A DNA stretch of 64,000 nucleotides from Dichetophora obliterata (taxonomy: Eukaryota; Arthropoda; Insecta; Diptera; Sciomyzidae). This document shows positions 20,437 through 30,226 of this stretch, piece by piece (position 1 is the first letter of the stretch; every line of letters begins with the position of its first letter). Made by a program: the position numbers and the translations under genes. The notes beneath the pieces are model-generated. The model saw only the letters and a program-made list of their open reading frames with translations, ran no database searches and was not told the DNA's origin. The stretch spans positions 102,906,615-102,970,614 of the forward strand of contig OY986435.1 in assembly GCA_963920525.1 (NCBI GenBank), written 5' to 3'.

Positions 20437-23298
20437 TTAACTAGAATAAAATGTTGGTAGAAGCATGAGATGAGATTTAAAACACATTCTTGTGGTAGAG
20501 TTAAAAATGTCAATGAATGGCAAGATTTGATTCGTCTCAATAATGCAACGAGTAATCGGTTCGTTCCGAGCATAAACACATCTATGGAAAGGAACCCGGA
20601 AATTAAACTGACTACGAAGATGCCGAGATGGTGAAATAAAGTCTAGCATTGCAAGTAGCGTAGGATCTTGAATATGATAGTGGACCAAGTCATGAACAAA
20701 AATAATAGATTGAATTCGGCGCCTAGACTTCAATGAAGTAATATTAATCAGGGCACACCTTGTACTATAGGAAAGAGGCTCAGGAAGATTCCAGTTTAAT
20801 TGGAAAACCATAAATCTCGTAAATTTCTTTTGAACCCTTTCGATTCTTAGAGCTTGGGTAGACGAGTAAGGATTCCAGACAACTGAGCAATAATCCAGAT
20901 GAGGTCTAACCAGAGAAGTATAGAGAAGTTTGAGGGTGTAGGGATCTTTAAATTCTTTTGCGTTTCTGATTAAAAAGGCTAACATAGAATTAGACTTGTT
21001 AATGACGAGATTAATATGTTCTTTAAAATTTAAACGAGTATCAAACAAAATTCCGAGGTCTTTCTTACAGGAAACTCTTTCTAGTTCACAAGAGTTTATA
21101 AAATAACTATTTATTAAAGGCAATGAAGCTCTATAAAATGAAAGACATTGGCATTTAGAGATATTAAGGGGCAGTTTATTCAACTCGCACCATGCAAAGA
21201 TAGACTCAATGTCCTTTTGAAGAAAAATGGCGTCAGCAAAAGAATTTATAGAGCGGAAAAGTTTGAGGTCGTCAGCGAATAAAAGACAATGAGAATATTT
21301 AACTACTAATGGTAGGTCATTAATAAACAGCAGAAACAGGAGAGGCCCAAGGTGGCTGCCTTGCGGAACCCCAGATGTAGCGACAAAGGGGCAAGATAGG
21401 CAGTCGTTAACTTTTACTAGTTGAATGCGATTTGACAGGTAGGATTTGAACCAATTGAGGAGATTTGAGTGAACACCAAGAGATGAAAGTTTGAGAATAA
21501 GTTGATTATGGTCAACTTTGTCGAACGCTTTAGCAAAGTCGGTATAAATAACATCAGTTTGTAAGCCGGCTTCAAAATTACGCATCACAGAGTTACAAAA
21601 AAGGGTTAAATTGGATACAGTAGACTTTCCAGTTATGAAACCATGCTGAACCGGTGACATTATGTTTTTGACATGAAAAGATAATTTATCATACACAATT
21701 TTATCAAAGACTTTGGGGATGCACGATAATTTAGAAATAGGCCTATAATTTTTAACTTCTTGTTTTGCACCAGACTTAAAGATAGGAATAATGTGAGATA
21801 TTTTCCAACTGTTAATAAAATATCCCTCAGAAATTGATTTTTTAAAAATCATAAAAAGAGGATTAGCTAATGAAGATGCGCAATTCTTTAAAACAATTTG
21901 AGCCACACCGTCAGGACCCGCCGATGAACTACTTTTGAGGTTTTCTAGACCGGATTTTATGTCCGAAAGGGAAAATGATAGGTCGCCTAGATCCAAAATA
22001 GAATCAAAAGGTGTACCAGGATTCACAGAATTAGATATAGTTACAGGAGAGTAAACGGATTTAAAGTAATCGGCAAAAAAATTACAGATAGATGGAGTAC
22101 TATCAGAGGAGGACCTAAGATAGCACATAGAATTGGGTAGACCATTAGTTTTCCTTTTATTGTTAATGAAAATCCAAAAATGTTTGCTATTTTGTTTGAT
22201 GGTCAGTTCAGTAGAACTGATGTAAGAGTTATAAAGAAATTTGTTAAGAGTGTCAAATTGAAGCTGGAGAGATAGGTAAACGGACTTCAGATCACTATTA
22301 GAATTACTGCATCTATAATGTTTGAAAGCTTTGTTTTTTTTGTTCTTGAGGTTGGTAAGTCTTTTATTAAACCAAGGAGGGTTGTTATTTTTCGATATCT
22401 GAGAACGGGGAACAAATCTATTCACCGAATCCTTTAAAATTGATAAAAAATTTTCATAAGCCACAGACAGGTCCGAGTTATCAAGGACCGAATTCCACGA
22501 AATTGAAGACAACAATGCATTCATCGCATTAAAATCCGCATTTTTAAAATTTAACGAAAAGTTCACACTAGTGACCGCTTTTTTGTATTGATAAGATGTA
22601 AATTCAATTAAAATTGGCTTATGATGGATGGTACCATGGAACAAAGGTGAGATAGGAGATTCTAAGGAAAAATCAAATTCTTTATCAACAAAAACAAGAT
22701 CAAGAATTCGATTAAGATCATTGGAAATATCATTTATTTGGGCCAAGTCATGACGAGTGAAAAAGTCAACTAAAAGGTTTTCAACTGTACCGTGTGCGTT
22801 GAATGGGAGAAGGTAAGATTCATCCCAGTCAGGCTTCCAAATAATATTCCCCAGATTGAAGTCCCCAACAAATACTACATGTTGAGAGTTAGAGAGATTA
22901 TCAAGAACAGAACGGCAGTTATCGAAATGAGCATTATAGAGCTCCTGGGAGCTTCTAGGTGGAATATAACTTGCAATAATAAAAAGTTCAAATAAACGAT
23001 CCACAAAGAGTTTAATGATAATCTGATCAATGTCAAAAACAGCCGGCAGAACAACTTTGTTATAAGGAAGCTCAATCTGGGTACAGGAGAATGAGTGTTT
23101 AATCGCAATAAGAACCCCTCCTCCACGAGAAAGCCCAGAAGTTAAAGAGCAGCGATCCTTACGAAACACATTGTACGAAGAGCCATTGAATATTTCAGAA
23201 GTTAGATGACTGCTAGACAGCCATGTTTCTGTAAAAATTATAATATCAAAATCTAAACCACAAGAGGATACAAAAAAGTTATTAATTTTAGATCTCAT
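20437..23298 (-). CDS. LINE-B ORF2: endonuclease and reverse transcriptase
   Basis: It has 953 residues from the first ATG. The endonuclease is shown by FDIIIFTETWLSSS, VGDFNLGNIIW near residue 145 and an HHKPILIEF active-site region. The reverse transcriptase is shown by YTDFAKAFDKVDHNQLI, SGVPQGSHLGPLLF and FADD at about residue 673. The C-terminal tail ends in a short Cys-containing segment. The frame is uninterrupted upstream of the ATG for another 45 codons to the ORF1 slippery site. That upstream stretch encodes YSLYYQNIGG, the first endonuclease motif. Translation from the ATG at 23298 would lose this conserved Asn, so a frameshift fusion with ORF1 is the likelier product. Confidence 0.92.
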   Translation of the reverse strand: MRSKINNFFVSSCGLDFDIIIFTETWLSSSHLTSEIFNGSSYNVFRKDRCSLTSGLSRGGGVLIAIKHSFSCTQIELPYNKVVLPAVFDIDQIIIKLFVDRLFELFIIASYIPPRSSQELYNAHFDNCRSVLDNLSNSQHVVFVGDFNLGNIIWKPDWDESYLLPFNAHGTVENLLVDFFTRHDLAQINDISNDLNRILDLVFVDKEFDFSLESPISPLFHGTIHHKPILIEFTSYQYKKAVTSVNFSLNFKNADFNAMNALLSSISWNSVLDNSDLSVAYENFLSILKDSVNRFVPRSQISKNNNPPWFNKRLTNLKNKKNKAFKHYRCSNSNSDLKSVYLSLQLQFDTLNKFLYNSYISSTELTIKQNSKHFWIFINNKRKTNGLPNSMCYLRSSSDSTPSICNFFADYFKSVYSPVTISNSVNPGTPFDSILDLGDLSFSLSDIKSGLENLKSSSSAGPDGVAQIVLKNCASSLANPLFMIFKKSISEGYFINSWKISHIIPIFKSGAKQEVKNYRPISKLSCIPKVFDKIVYDKLSFHVKNIMSPVQHGFITGKSTVSNLTLFCNSVMRNFEAGLQTDVIYTDFAKAFDKVDHNQLILKLSSLGVHSNLLNWFKSYLSNRIQLVKVNDCLSCPFVATSGVPQGSHLGPLLFLLFINDLPLVVKYSHCLLFADDLKLFRSINSFADAIFLQKDIESIFAWCELNKLPLNISKCQCLSFYRASLPLINSYFINSCELERVSCKKDLGILFDTRLNFKEHINLVINKSNSMLAFLIRNAKEFKDPYTLKLLYTSLVRPHLDYCSVVWNPYSSTQALRIERVQKKFTRFMVFQLNWNLPEPLSYSTRCALINITSLKSRRRIQSIIFVHDLVHYHIQDPTLLAMLDFISPSRHLRSQFNFRVPFHRCVYARNEPITRCIIETNQILPFIDIFNSTTRMCFKSHLMLLPTFYSS

Positions 23299-23423
23299 GC
23301 CACCAATATTCTGATAATATAAAGAATACCTATGACTAGATCCATGCTGGTTTTTAGAGTAGGAACTTGAAAGATTATAATTTGAAGGCGATGAAACTGA
23401 TGCAGAGTTTTCACATCCAGGTG

Positions 23424-23441
23424 TTAATAATAGTTTTTTGC
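23424..23441 (-). promoter_or_regulatory. Predicted -1 frameshift site of LINE-B
   Basis: The ORF1 codons end GCA AAA AAC TAT TAT TAA, giving the heptamer A_AAA_AAC at 23439-23433, two codons before the stop. The -1 frame continues CTA TTA TTA ACA CCT GGA without a stop into ORF2. A weak stem (CTGGATG with CATCAG, one bulge) could form 12 bases downstream. The arrangement matches that of LINE-A. Confidence 0.6.
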
Positions 23442-24833
23442 ACGGACAGAAATAGCCTGAGTCTTATTTCGATGATTTAGACTACTTCGTGGTACGAATT
23501 CATGAACGATGGCTCCCGTAGGCCAAACATCCTTGCTTAGTAACGATTCAAAATCACTGGCTACAACCGATAATTTGAACGATGAAAAATTCCTAGATTC
23601 AGGTAAAACAAACTTGTGACACCACAGCGACTCAAGGGCTAGAGGTGAAAATCCAACTTTATTCTTAATGTAATTTAACACATTTTCCTCAGTAGTGGAT
23701 GAAGCTAAGCAAGAAATGAATAAAGATTTCCGTGGAGCACGATGAACAACAACCAGTTCACAATTCGGATCATTATTCGGCTGTAGATCGACTATAGATG
23801 ACGTAGAAGCGATGTCAGCCGCTTGTGAACCATTCATTCGGAGTGCCGTGGCATAACTAGGAGCAATATTTAATAATGTAGAACAAATAGGCCGAGATAC
23901 CATTTCAGTTGTAATTGTAGAGTATCCAATCGATTGAGAATTCGCAACAGTAGGATGAGATTGAGGTTGCGGTTGAACCGAAACAATAAATTGAGCATCA
24001 GAAAGAGATTTCACAGCAGCAGATTGCGATTCAGGTTCCGATTGAACAGCAGAGAGTTGCTCTGCATTGACAATATGACCACCATCTGCAGATCTCACAG
24101 CAGCAATAGATTGAGCAGCAGCATTATGATTTACAGTGATTTGCGCATCAACATCAATTTGCAAAGCAGCAGCAGCAGTAGGGAGTGTTTGCATAACAAC
24201 AGTAGCAGCACACGGAAGAGCATTAACCATGATTTGATCAGCAGCTACAAATTGAGTCACGGCCGCAGTTTCCGAAATGGGAGCCAGCGTAGTAGCAGAT
24301 GATTGAGTATCAGTAGGAGTTTTTTCGATAACCGAATTAGAAATAATAGCATCACTTTGCAATGATCGGTTAACTAAGGATAGCGCAGCAAAGACACTAG
24401 CAACAACAACACTGGAATCCGTATCAGATGTAATGCAATTTGCCTTTCTAGACTTCTGATTAGCTCTAGTAACCCTCCTGCCTGATTGAACATTATTCTT
24501 AGAACCAGTATCAGAGACGGAATTATCAAATGGTTTATTGCAGTATTCTGCATGAAGAGACACCATGCTCTGGAGGCGCGCCACGTCATCCGCAATTCCC
24601 GCCGTCGACTTCTTCAAAACTGATAATAAGCCGAGCAGATCACTAGCCGGCACACTGCGACAGCTGAAGCATTTCCACACTAAACCATTATTCTTAGAGT
24701 CAGACAAGGCATCCCCAATTTTAACAGGCAGCCCAGCACAATTAGCGTGATACTTTTCAGAGCAACCCTTACAGGAAATAAAAGCACCATAAGTGTTCCA
24801 CTCCGACTTGCAAATACAGCAGCAATCGACCAT
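23424..24833 (-). CDS. LINE-B ORF1: PHD-finger protein
   Basis: I start the protein at the ATG at 24833 (MVDCCCICKSEWNTYG). The open frame extends 11 codons further but has no upstream ATG. Length is about 469 residues. The PHD finger at residues 4-60 has CCICKS, ISCKGCSEKYHANCAG and WKCFSC. A long Ala/Ser/Gln/Val-rich middle (about residues 150-340) is low complexity and probably disordered. The C-terminal domain (RKSLFISCLASSTTEENVLN to VHEFVPR) aligns with that of LINE-A ORF1. The role is RNA binding in the retrotransposition particle, by family analogy. Confidence 0.82.
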   Translation of the reverse strand: MVDCCCICKSEWNTYGAFISCKGCSEKYHANCAGLPVKIGDALSDSKNNGLVWKCFSCRSVPASDLLGLLSVLKKSTAGIADDVARLQSMVSLHAEYCNKPFDNSVSDTGSKNNVQSGRRVTRANQKSRKANCITSDTDSSVVVASVFAALSLVNRSLQSDAIISNSVIEKTPTDTQSSATTLAPISETAAVTQFVAADQIMVNALPCAATVVMQTLPTAAAALQIDVDAQITVNHNAAAQSIAAVRSADGGHIVNAEQLSAVQSEPESQSAAVKSLSDAQFIVSVQPQPQSHPTVANSQSIGYSTITTEMVSRPICSTLLNIAPSYATALRMNGSQAADIASTSSIVDLQPNNDPNCELVVVHRAPRKSLFISCLASSTTEENVLNYIKNKVGFSPLALESLWCHKFVLPESRNFSSFKLSVVASDFESLLSKDVWPTGAIVHEFVPRSSLNHRNKTQAISVRAKNYY

Positions 24834-25107
24834 ACTGGCAAATGAAAGTGAGGTTATGTAGCACACAAAGCAGTAACCATCAAGTTGATAGCAAAAAAAA
24901 CAGCAAAAACAGGAAATTTTATCTTGAGACTGATAACAAGCCGTAGTAATATAGTTAACACTAATAATTACTTTAATTAGTTCAATTTAAGATTAAATAA
25001 AAGAATTTAACTAACAGACAAAGTTAGCAAGACGTCTTAGCAAGAGAACAGAGTTGCCAGTTATTGTGTTGTACCATAATTTCACTTAAAATTTTGCAAC
25101 AGAATGT

Positions 25108-25350
25108 ATGTCTGTAACGTGTGTTTTTTGTCACAAAACATGGATTGACAAAAATATCAGAAAATTTGCTATTCTATTAGAACAAAAAATCCGTGAGCTG
25201 TGGGAAAAAATATGCGTCGTAAAGTTCAAAGCGTCTTCTAGGGTGTGCGAAAAACATTTTTCCCCTAGCTACTTGAAATCTTTAGACGCAAATCTTAAAA
25301 AAGTATTTACTAGGGGTCAAGCAAAGAGATTGCGCCATAATCTAGCATAA
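25108..25350 (+). CDS. THAP-like zinc finger ORF
   Basis: This is an 80-residue frame from an ATG. It starts MSVTCVFCHKTW, continues through IRELWEKICVVKF, and has SRVCEKHFSPSYL. The C-x2-C, spaced Trp, and C-x2-H with Phe follow the C2CH plan of THAP DNA-binding domains, which occur in insect host proteins and in P-type transposases. The usual proline of the AVPTIF-like box is not visible, and the frame ends at a TAA after an LRHNLA tail, so it is either a single exon or a fragment. It lies between LINE-B and LINE-C. An intron or further exons could not be recognised, and the next 480 bases hold no continuation I can support. Confidence 0.5.
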   Translation: MSVTCVFCHKTWIDKNIRKFAILLEQKIRELWEKICVVKFKASSRVCEKHFSPSYLKSLDANLKKVFTRGQAKRLRHNLA

Positions 25351-25850
25351 ATTGTATAAAGCAAACCATAATAACGCGTCGGCAATGCTCAGCGGTTGGA
25401 AAATCCAATTTTGACAGAGCGTTAGGAAGTAAATTTTTTTTTTAATTCAAAGAACCAAGGCATGAGCCTTATACAAACAACGTGTGGTCTTTGACCTGAA
25501 GGGAAATGGATAGCTTATTAGAGGAAGAATTGATTGGAACCATACGTGAATTATCGATTAGGCAGAACAAGCGTGAAATTTGTTCATGTGAAATACGTGA
25601 CAATTTGAACTGCTTATAACCGAGGCTAGTGTTATGCTTTAATCCCTTCAAGCATTTCCATCCGTCAGTTGTTCCATTCCTATAATTCCACATTTTCCAC
25701 AATTTAGTCGTGGATTTTTTGTTTCAATAATTCTTAAATATAGTAAAGAACAAAGAAAGCGAAAATAACCATGCCCGAACCTGAAGATTAATAGGCCTAT
25801 TACGGTTCACAACACAACAGTAATTTCTGTTTTTATTGTGTACATTGCTA
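25351..25850. other. Spacer without a supported gene
   Basis: A 77-codon minus-strand frame (25702-25469) is open but resembles nothing I know. ATAGGCCTATTACGGTTCAC at 25791-25810 occurs inverted beyond the 5' end of LINE-C (about 30584-30604). Confidence 0.35.
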
Positions 25851-25877
25851 ATTTATTTATTTATTTATTTATTTATT
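25851..25877 (-). repeat. (AAAT)n 3' tail of LINE-C
   Basis: Tandem ATTT on the plus strand, preceded on the minus strand by a 3' UTR ending GCTTCTTTATATTACATGAA. This is a typical simple-repeat terminus of CR1-like retrotransposons. Confidence 0.8.
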
Positions 25878-26193
25878 CATGTAATATAAAGAAGCCTTGT
25901 TGGCCAAAAATAAATATTACAGTGGTTGTATTAGAGTACTTAGAACTACTATACAATTTTTTTAGTGTATGCTTTAAAACTACAAAATTAAAAAAATTAA
26001 AAAAGAAAAAGAAAAAAAATTAAAAAAGAGAAAGAAAATTATACTATCTTTTACCAGTTTCAATAACAGCTTTCCAATTTCCAACATATGTAAAATTATA
26101 CATTATTTTTACAGTTAAAGTATAAGAAGATAAGAAAATAAGAAAAATAAGACCCTTAGCGCAGCGACATATGTATTTAATAGTTATGAGTTC

Positions 26194-29025
26194 TTAAATC
26201 ATATTGTTATAAGCATATTGTGTAAGTTTTGCTCTAAAAGTGTGAGGTTGTGCCGCAAAGTTTTTTAACGAGATTGGTAATTTGTTCCAACCACGTGCAG
26301 AACGTATGAGAAAAGAACGTTCGAAAACAGACGATACAATTTTAGGAATACGTATCTGTGGATTTCTTGTCGAGCGTGAAAACAAAAATCTACTCACTAG
26401 ATAGTCTGGAAACCCCTTTTTAATTAATTTATAGAAAAAAAGTAATATTCTTATTTTAATGAAATCTCGAAAGGAACAATTTAAAAACTTAGACACGTAA
26501 GTTGAGACATGATCACGCCATCGAATACCATAAACAAATCGAACAATTTTATTAAAAATAATTTCAAGCTTTTTGACATTGTAACCAACGGTTCCAGAAT
26601 AGACTTCGATACAATAAGACAAACAAGACATAAGAAGAGAATGAGCAATATTATACTTCACGTGTAAAGGTAGATATAAATTTAGACTATAAAGTTTTCT
26701 TAACGTCAAGCCAATTCTAAAACCGAGTGCATCAATGTGGTGCTCAAAGCTCAATTTACTATCGAGGAGAACGCCAAGACATTTCATCCTGTCAACAAAT
26801 TCAATCTTATTATTCAAGATGTTAATTTCGATTGAAGGAGTGTTAGACCTTGAAGGGTTAAATTTCATTGCTTTCGATTTATTAGGGTTTAAAACTAACA
26901 TATTAGCAGACATCCACATTGACAAGTTGGACAGATTGTAATTAATAACATTTTCAAGCACGTCATAAAACTGGCTTTCACTAGAAAACAGAATTTGAAT
27001 GTCATCAGCAAAAACAAACATCTTACAAACATCATGATCCACAACACTAACCACATCATTTAAATACATCATAAAAAGAATAGGGCCAAGGACAGAACCT
27101 TGCGGGACACCAGATATATTGTTCAGTGAACTCGATTCATACCCATTATAAGACACATACTGTTCACGATCACTTAGATACGATAACACTAACTTACAAG
27201 CAGAGTTCGAGAAGTTAAAGTGAAATTTAAGTTTATTTATTAAGTTAAAATAGTTAATCGTATCAAATGCTTTCGTTATGTCCAGAGAGACAAGAATGCT
27301 AATTTTGTTTTTATTTATATTATCTCTTATGGAGTCAGTAAGCCCAAGGAGAAGCGATGTAGTGCTGTAACCGTCTCTAAATCCAGATTGAACGTCATCT
27401 ATTAGAGAGAATTGATTTGTATATTGCAAAATCTGTGACTTCATAATACTTTCCACAACTTTCGAAAGTGCTGGCAGTATACTTACTGGCCTAAGATTAT
27501 TGATAGAAGTGGATGAAGGGTTTTTTGGTATAGGCACAACTCTAGCCTTTTTCCATGAACGCGGATAATGAGATCTAGCAAGAATACTATTAATCAAATG
27601 AAGAAGGTGATTCTGGATAAAAGGAAAAATCAGTTTTACAAATCTGATAGGAATATTATCACAGCCCATAGAATTAGATTTAATACCAAAAAGGGCTTTT
27701 TCAAGGTCATCCAAATAAATATTTTTAAAAGAAAAACAGTTTACCACATCTTGGTTTGCGTCGAAGTCAAATATATCAGAATAATTTGAACTCTGGTGAT
27801 TAAGAAAATGAAGGTTTATGGAGTCTGCATCATAATCTTCTATAATATTTGGTGAATTTAGGCAACCATTGTTTCTAAGCGTGTTCCACATTTGCTTGCT
27901 CTCTAGACCATCGAAAACACGAGTTCCAAATTGTCTCTTAGCTTTACGAATAGCTGACTTTGCGCGATTTCTATACTTGCAAAAAATGTTCCAATTTGTC
28001 GCAGTTTTTTCTTGCAAGTAAGCTTTAAAGGCAAGATCGCGTAAAGACTTTGCGTAACTAATTGCCTTTGACTTAAGGTAATTATTTTGATATTTTTTAA
28101 TTGAAAATTTAGTGATCGGAACAAAAGAAAAAGCTTCAGTCATAAATGCATTTAGAATTGAAAGTTGTTCATCCACATCGCTTGTTAAGTATAAATCACT
28201 GAAATCAAAACTATTAAGAAACAAGGATAAATCATGGAAGTTAATATTATTATAGTTTCGATATTCAATGATTTCATACTCGCGAGACACAGGAAAGTCA
28301 ATCGAAGCATATATTATCGCATGATGTGAAATAGCAGGCGAAAACATTTGTCCTGAAAGTTTTAATGCACTAATATCACTGATTAAAAAATAATCAATAA
28401 GTGATGTGGTTTTATTATGAACATCATGCATAGAATTATGCACCGAATGCAAATTACACCGTTGACACAAGGAATGCAGACACGCAGCTTTGGAAACATC
28501 AAAAACATTATGATTAAAGTCGCCTACAACAACAACGTTCAAGTATCGCACAAATAAATCTGACATCAAGTCCTCAAAACAAACAATGTTCCCATATGGA
28601 AGATAGACAACTCCAACTAAAATTTTATCAGTGTTATTGGAAATTTCAATGAATAATGATTCGCACACATTGTAGTCTGAAGACTTAAATATAACTTTAA
28701 ATTTCAACTGTTTAGAAACGTAAAGACCAACACCGCCCCCTCTTCTATCTGGTCGATCATTTCTACAAAACTCGTATCCCTGAATATCAACAGTCTGTGT
28801 AGAAATGTTCGGTTTTAACCATGTCTCAGACACTCCAACTATGTCTAGAAAGCCTCCACTTAAAATACACTTTATTTCTTCAAGTTTAGTTGATGGTGAA
28901 GAAGGTTTAAGACTTTGTGAGTTAAAGTGACCAATATTTAAATAATTTTTATGAGATGAGAGATTAAACTTTAACTCAGAATTGTCGCTCACAATGGGCC
29001 CTAAATTACTGTCAAACGACATCAT
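26194..29025 (-). CDS. LINE-C ORF2: endonuclease and reverse transcriptase
   Basis: It has 943 residues from an ATG that includes the complete first endonuclease motif (YLNIGHFNSQSLKP near residue 30), unlike LINE-A and LINE-B. Other landmarks are IVGVSETWLKP, VVVGDFNHNVFD near residue 168, SHHAIIYASID, VSLDITKAFDTINYF, SGVPQGSVLGPILF and FADD at about residue 672. The C-terminal domain ends RGWNKLPISLKNFAAQP, the usual close of Jockey/CR1-type proteins. It makes target-primed cDNA in the nucleus. The frame is uninterrupted; the copy may be recent. Confidence 0.93.
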   Translation of the reverse strand: MMSFDSNLGPIVSDNSELKFNLSSHKNYLNIGHFNSQSLKPSSPSTKLEEIKCILSGGFLDIVGVSETWLKPNISTQTVDIQGYEFCRNDRPDRRGGGVGLYVSKQLKFKVIFKSSDYNVCESLFIEISNNTDKILVGVVYLPYGNIVCFEDLMSDLFVRYLNVVVVGDFNHNVFDVSKAACLHSLCQRCNLHSVHNSMHDVHNKTTSLIDYFLISDISALKLSGQMFSPAISHHAIIYASIDFPVSREYEIIEYRNYNNINFHDLSLFLNSFDFSDLYLTSDVDEQLSILNAFMTEAFSFVPITKFSIKKYQNNYLKSKAISYAKSLRDLAFKAYLQEKTATNWNIFCKYRNRAKSAIRKAKRQFGTRVFDGLESKQMWNTLRNNGCLNSPNIIEDYDADSINLHFLNHQSSNYSDIFDFDANQDVVNCFSFKNIYLDDLEKALFGIKSNSMGCDNIPIRFVKLIFPFIQNHLLHLINSILARSHYPRSWKKARVVPIPKNPSSTSINNLRPVSILPALSKVVESIMKSQILQYTNQFSLIDDVQSGFRDGYSTTSLLLGLTDSIRDNINKNKISILVSLDITKAFDTINYFNLINKLKFHFNFSNSACKLVLSYLSDREQYVSYNGYESSSLNNISGVPQGSVLGPILFMMYLNDVVSVVDHDVCKMFVFADDIQILFSSESQFYDVLENVINYNLSNLSMWMSANMLVLNPNKSKAMKFNPSRSNTPSIEINILNNKIEFVDRMKCLGVLLDSKLSFEHHIDALGFRIGLTLRKLYSLNLYLPLHVKYNIAHSLLMSCLSYCIEVYSGTVGYNVKKLEIIFNKIVRFVYGIRWRDHVSTYVSKFLNCSFRDFIKIRILLFFYKLIKKGFPDYLVSRFLFSRSTRNPQIRIPKIVSSVFERSFLIRSARGWNKLPISLKNFAAQPHTFRAKLTQYAYNNMI

Positions 29026-29323
29026 AAGAAAAAGAGGAAAAGGAAAACTGTACTAAAACTGGTAAAAAAATCATGACTTAATATCTAAGAAAGCTATATA
29101 ATTCAAAATAAAAGAAACAAAATATGCAAAAAAAAAATTTCAGATTTATCCAATTATGCAATTGACAGTCGATCAAGATTAATAGGATAAAAATTATTTG
29201 CTGAGTATTTCAAAAAGCAAAAATATAAGTTTCAAAGAAAAAATAAAAATTTAAAGAAGAATTAGAATCAAAGTATATAGTAAAAAAGAAAATATAAATA
29301 TGGCTATAAATACGGCTGTGCAA

Positions 29324-30226
29324 TTATTGTCCTGGTGAGGAGGGGCCTGAGACAGCGACAGGTGAGCTTGGAGCAGCACTGGTAGGCAAAAATTCAGCAC
29401 TGGTAAACATTGATGAGCACTGCTGCATATTGCAAATTTCTTCATTGCCATTTAGCGTGGTAATCCTCGATTTAGGCGTATCAGAATTTATTAGTTGGAA
29501 TTTTTTTATTTTGCCCTCTTTTAATAGTTTTCGGCAGATGTAATTTAGTTTGCTCGCAGTCGGAGTATAGTGCTCATTTAAGTAGACCCTAGAGCGTATG
29601 TCACCTCCCATAAATTCACAAAGCATTAGTTTTTTGTGCTTAAAATATTGGGACAATATATTACCACGTAGTCGTACATTATTCAGCTTGACGAGTATTG
29701 CCGTTTGATGGTTGATGTAGACACATTGATTGATGTCATTCTCGGTAACGTCGTCTTTAAGAAACTTAGACAATTGCAGCACCGGCTGATATAAGTCTGC
29801 CATACCAGATGGCAAGCCATTAATGACGATATCAGCGCGATTCATCCTGCGATGAAGAACGTTGTTCTCAGTTTCCAGGTCTTTAATTTTTCCCTTTACC
29901 TCAGTATCTAATATTTTTATAAGATTGTTAGAATGCACGATGTCCGATTTGACCTCCATTAGTTTTGTTGACCACTCTGCTTGTATTTTATCAATAGCTG
30001 AAACGAACCATTGCTTCATGTCCGCGAAGCTTTCGCGGAATTCGGTACGAAGAGCTATTATACCATCATCGCGAGCCGGAGGGTTTTCAGTGCAGGCTTT
30101 GCATGTAAAGGAAAACATACGATTTTTTAATAGAAACCAGTTACCGCAGACTCCACATCCAACGCTAGGCATTTGCTTTCCGACATTTTTGTTGCATTCT
30201 TTGCAATTGTAAGATTTAGGAGCCAT
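29324..30226 (-). CDS. LINE-C ORF1: zinc-finger, coiled-coil protein
   Basis: About 300 residues from the ATG at 30226 (MAPKSYNCKECNKNVG). The open frame extends 28 hydrophobic codons upstream but without an ATG, so that extension is rejected. An N-terminal Cys cluster (CKECNK, CGVCGNW, CKACTE) looks like a degenerate PHD finger. A predicted coiled coil (IKILDTEVKGKIKDLETENN) follows. Then comes a C-terminal domain (ADIVINGLPSG to GNEEICNMQ) with RSRVYLNEHYTPTASKLNYI, the pattern of the Baculovirus FP-like domain common in LINE ORF1 proteins. The likely role is RNA binding and multimerisation. It is 298 bases upstream of ORF2. Confidence 0.8.
   Translation of the reverse strand: MAPKSYNCKECNKNVGKQMPSVGCGVCGNWFLLKNRMFSFTCKACTENPPARDDGIIALRTEFRESFADMKQWFVSAIDKIQAEWSTKLMEVKSDIVHSNNLIKILDTEVKGKIKDLETENNVLHRRMNRADIVINGLPSGMADLYQPVLQLSKFLKDDVTENDINQCVYINHQTAILVKLNNVRLRGNILSQYFKHKKLMLCEFMGGDIRSRVYLNEHYTPTASKLNYICRKLLKEGKIKKFQLINSDTPKSRITTLNGNEEICNMQQCSSMFTSAEFLPTSAAPSSPVAVSGPSSPGQ

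Larger units (their letters stand above)
20143..25030 (-). mobile_element. Full-length non-LTR retrotransposon, LINE-B
   Basis: Minus strand: a 5' leader (5' limit uncertain, up to about 25030), ORF1 24833-23424, ORF2 to 20437 and a hexamer tail at 20143. Both frames are intact. The architecture and reverse transcriptase signature match LINE-A, so the two are sister families. No target duplication could be confirmed. Confidence 0.8.

Noticed and set aside
24834..24866. Eleven-codon upstream extension of LINE-B ORF1
   Set aside because: It begins with GTG and precedes an ATG directly in front of the PHD finger.
25469..25702. 77-codon minus-strand ORF near the THAP-like frame
   Set aside because: No recognised motif and no link to the THAP frame; kept only as an unexplained open stretch.
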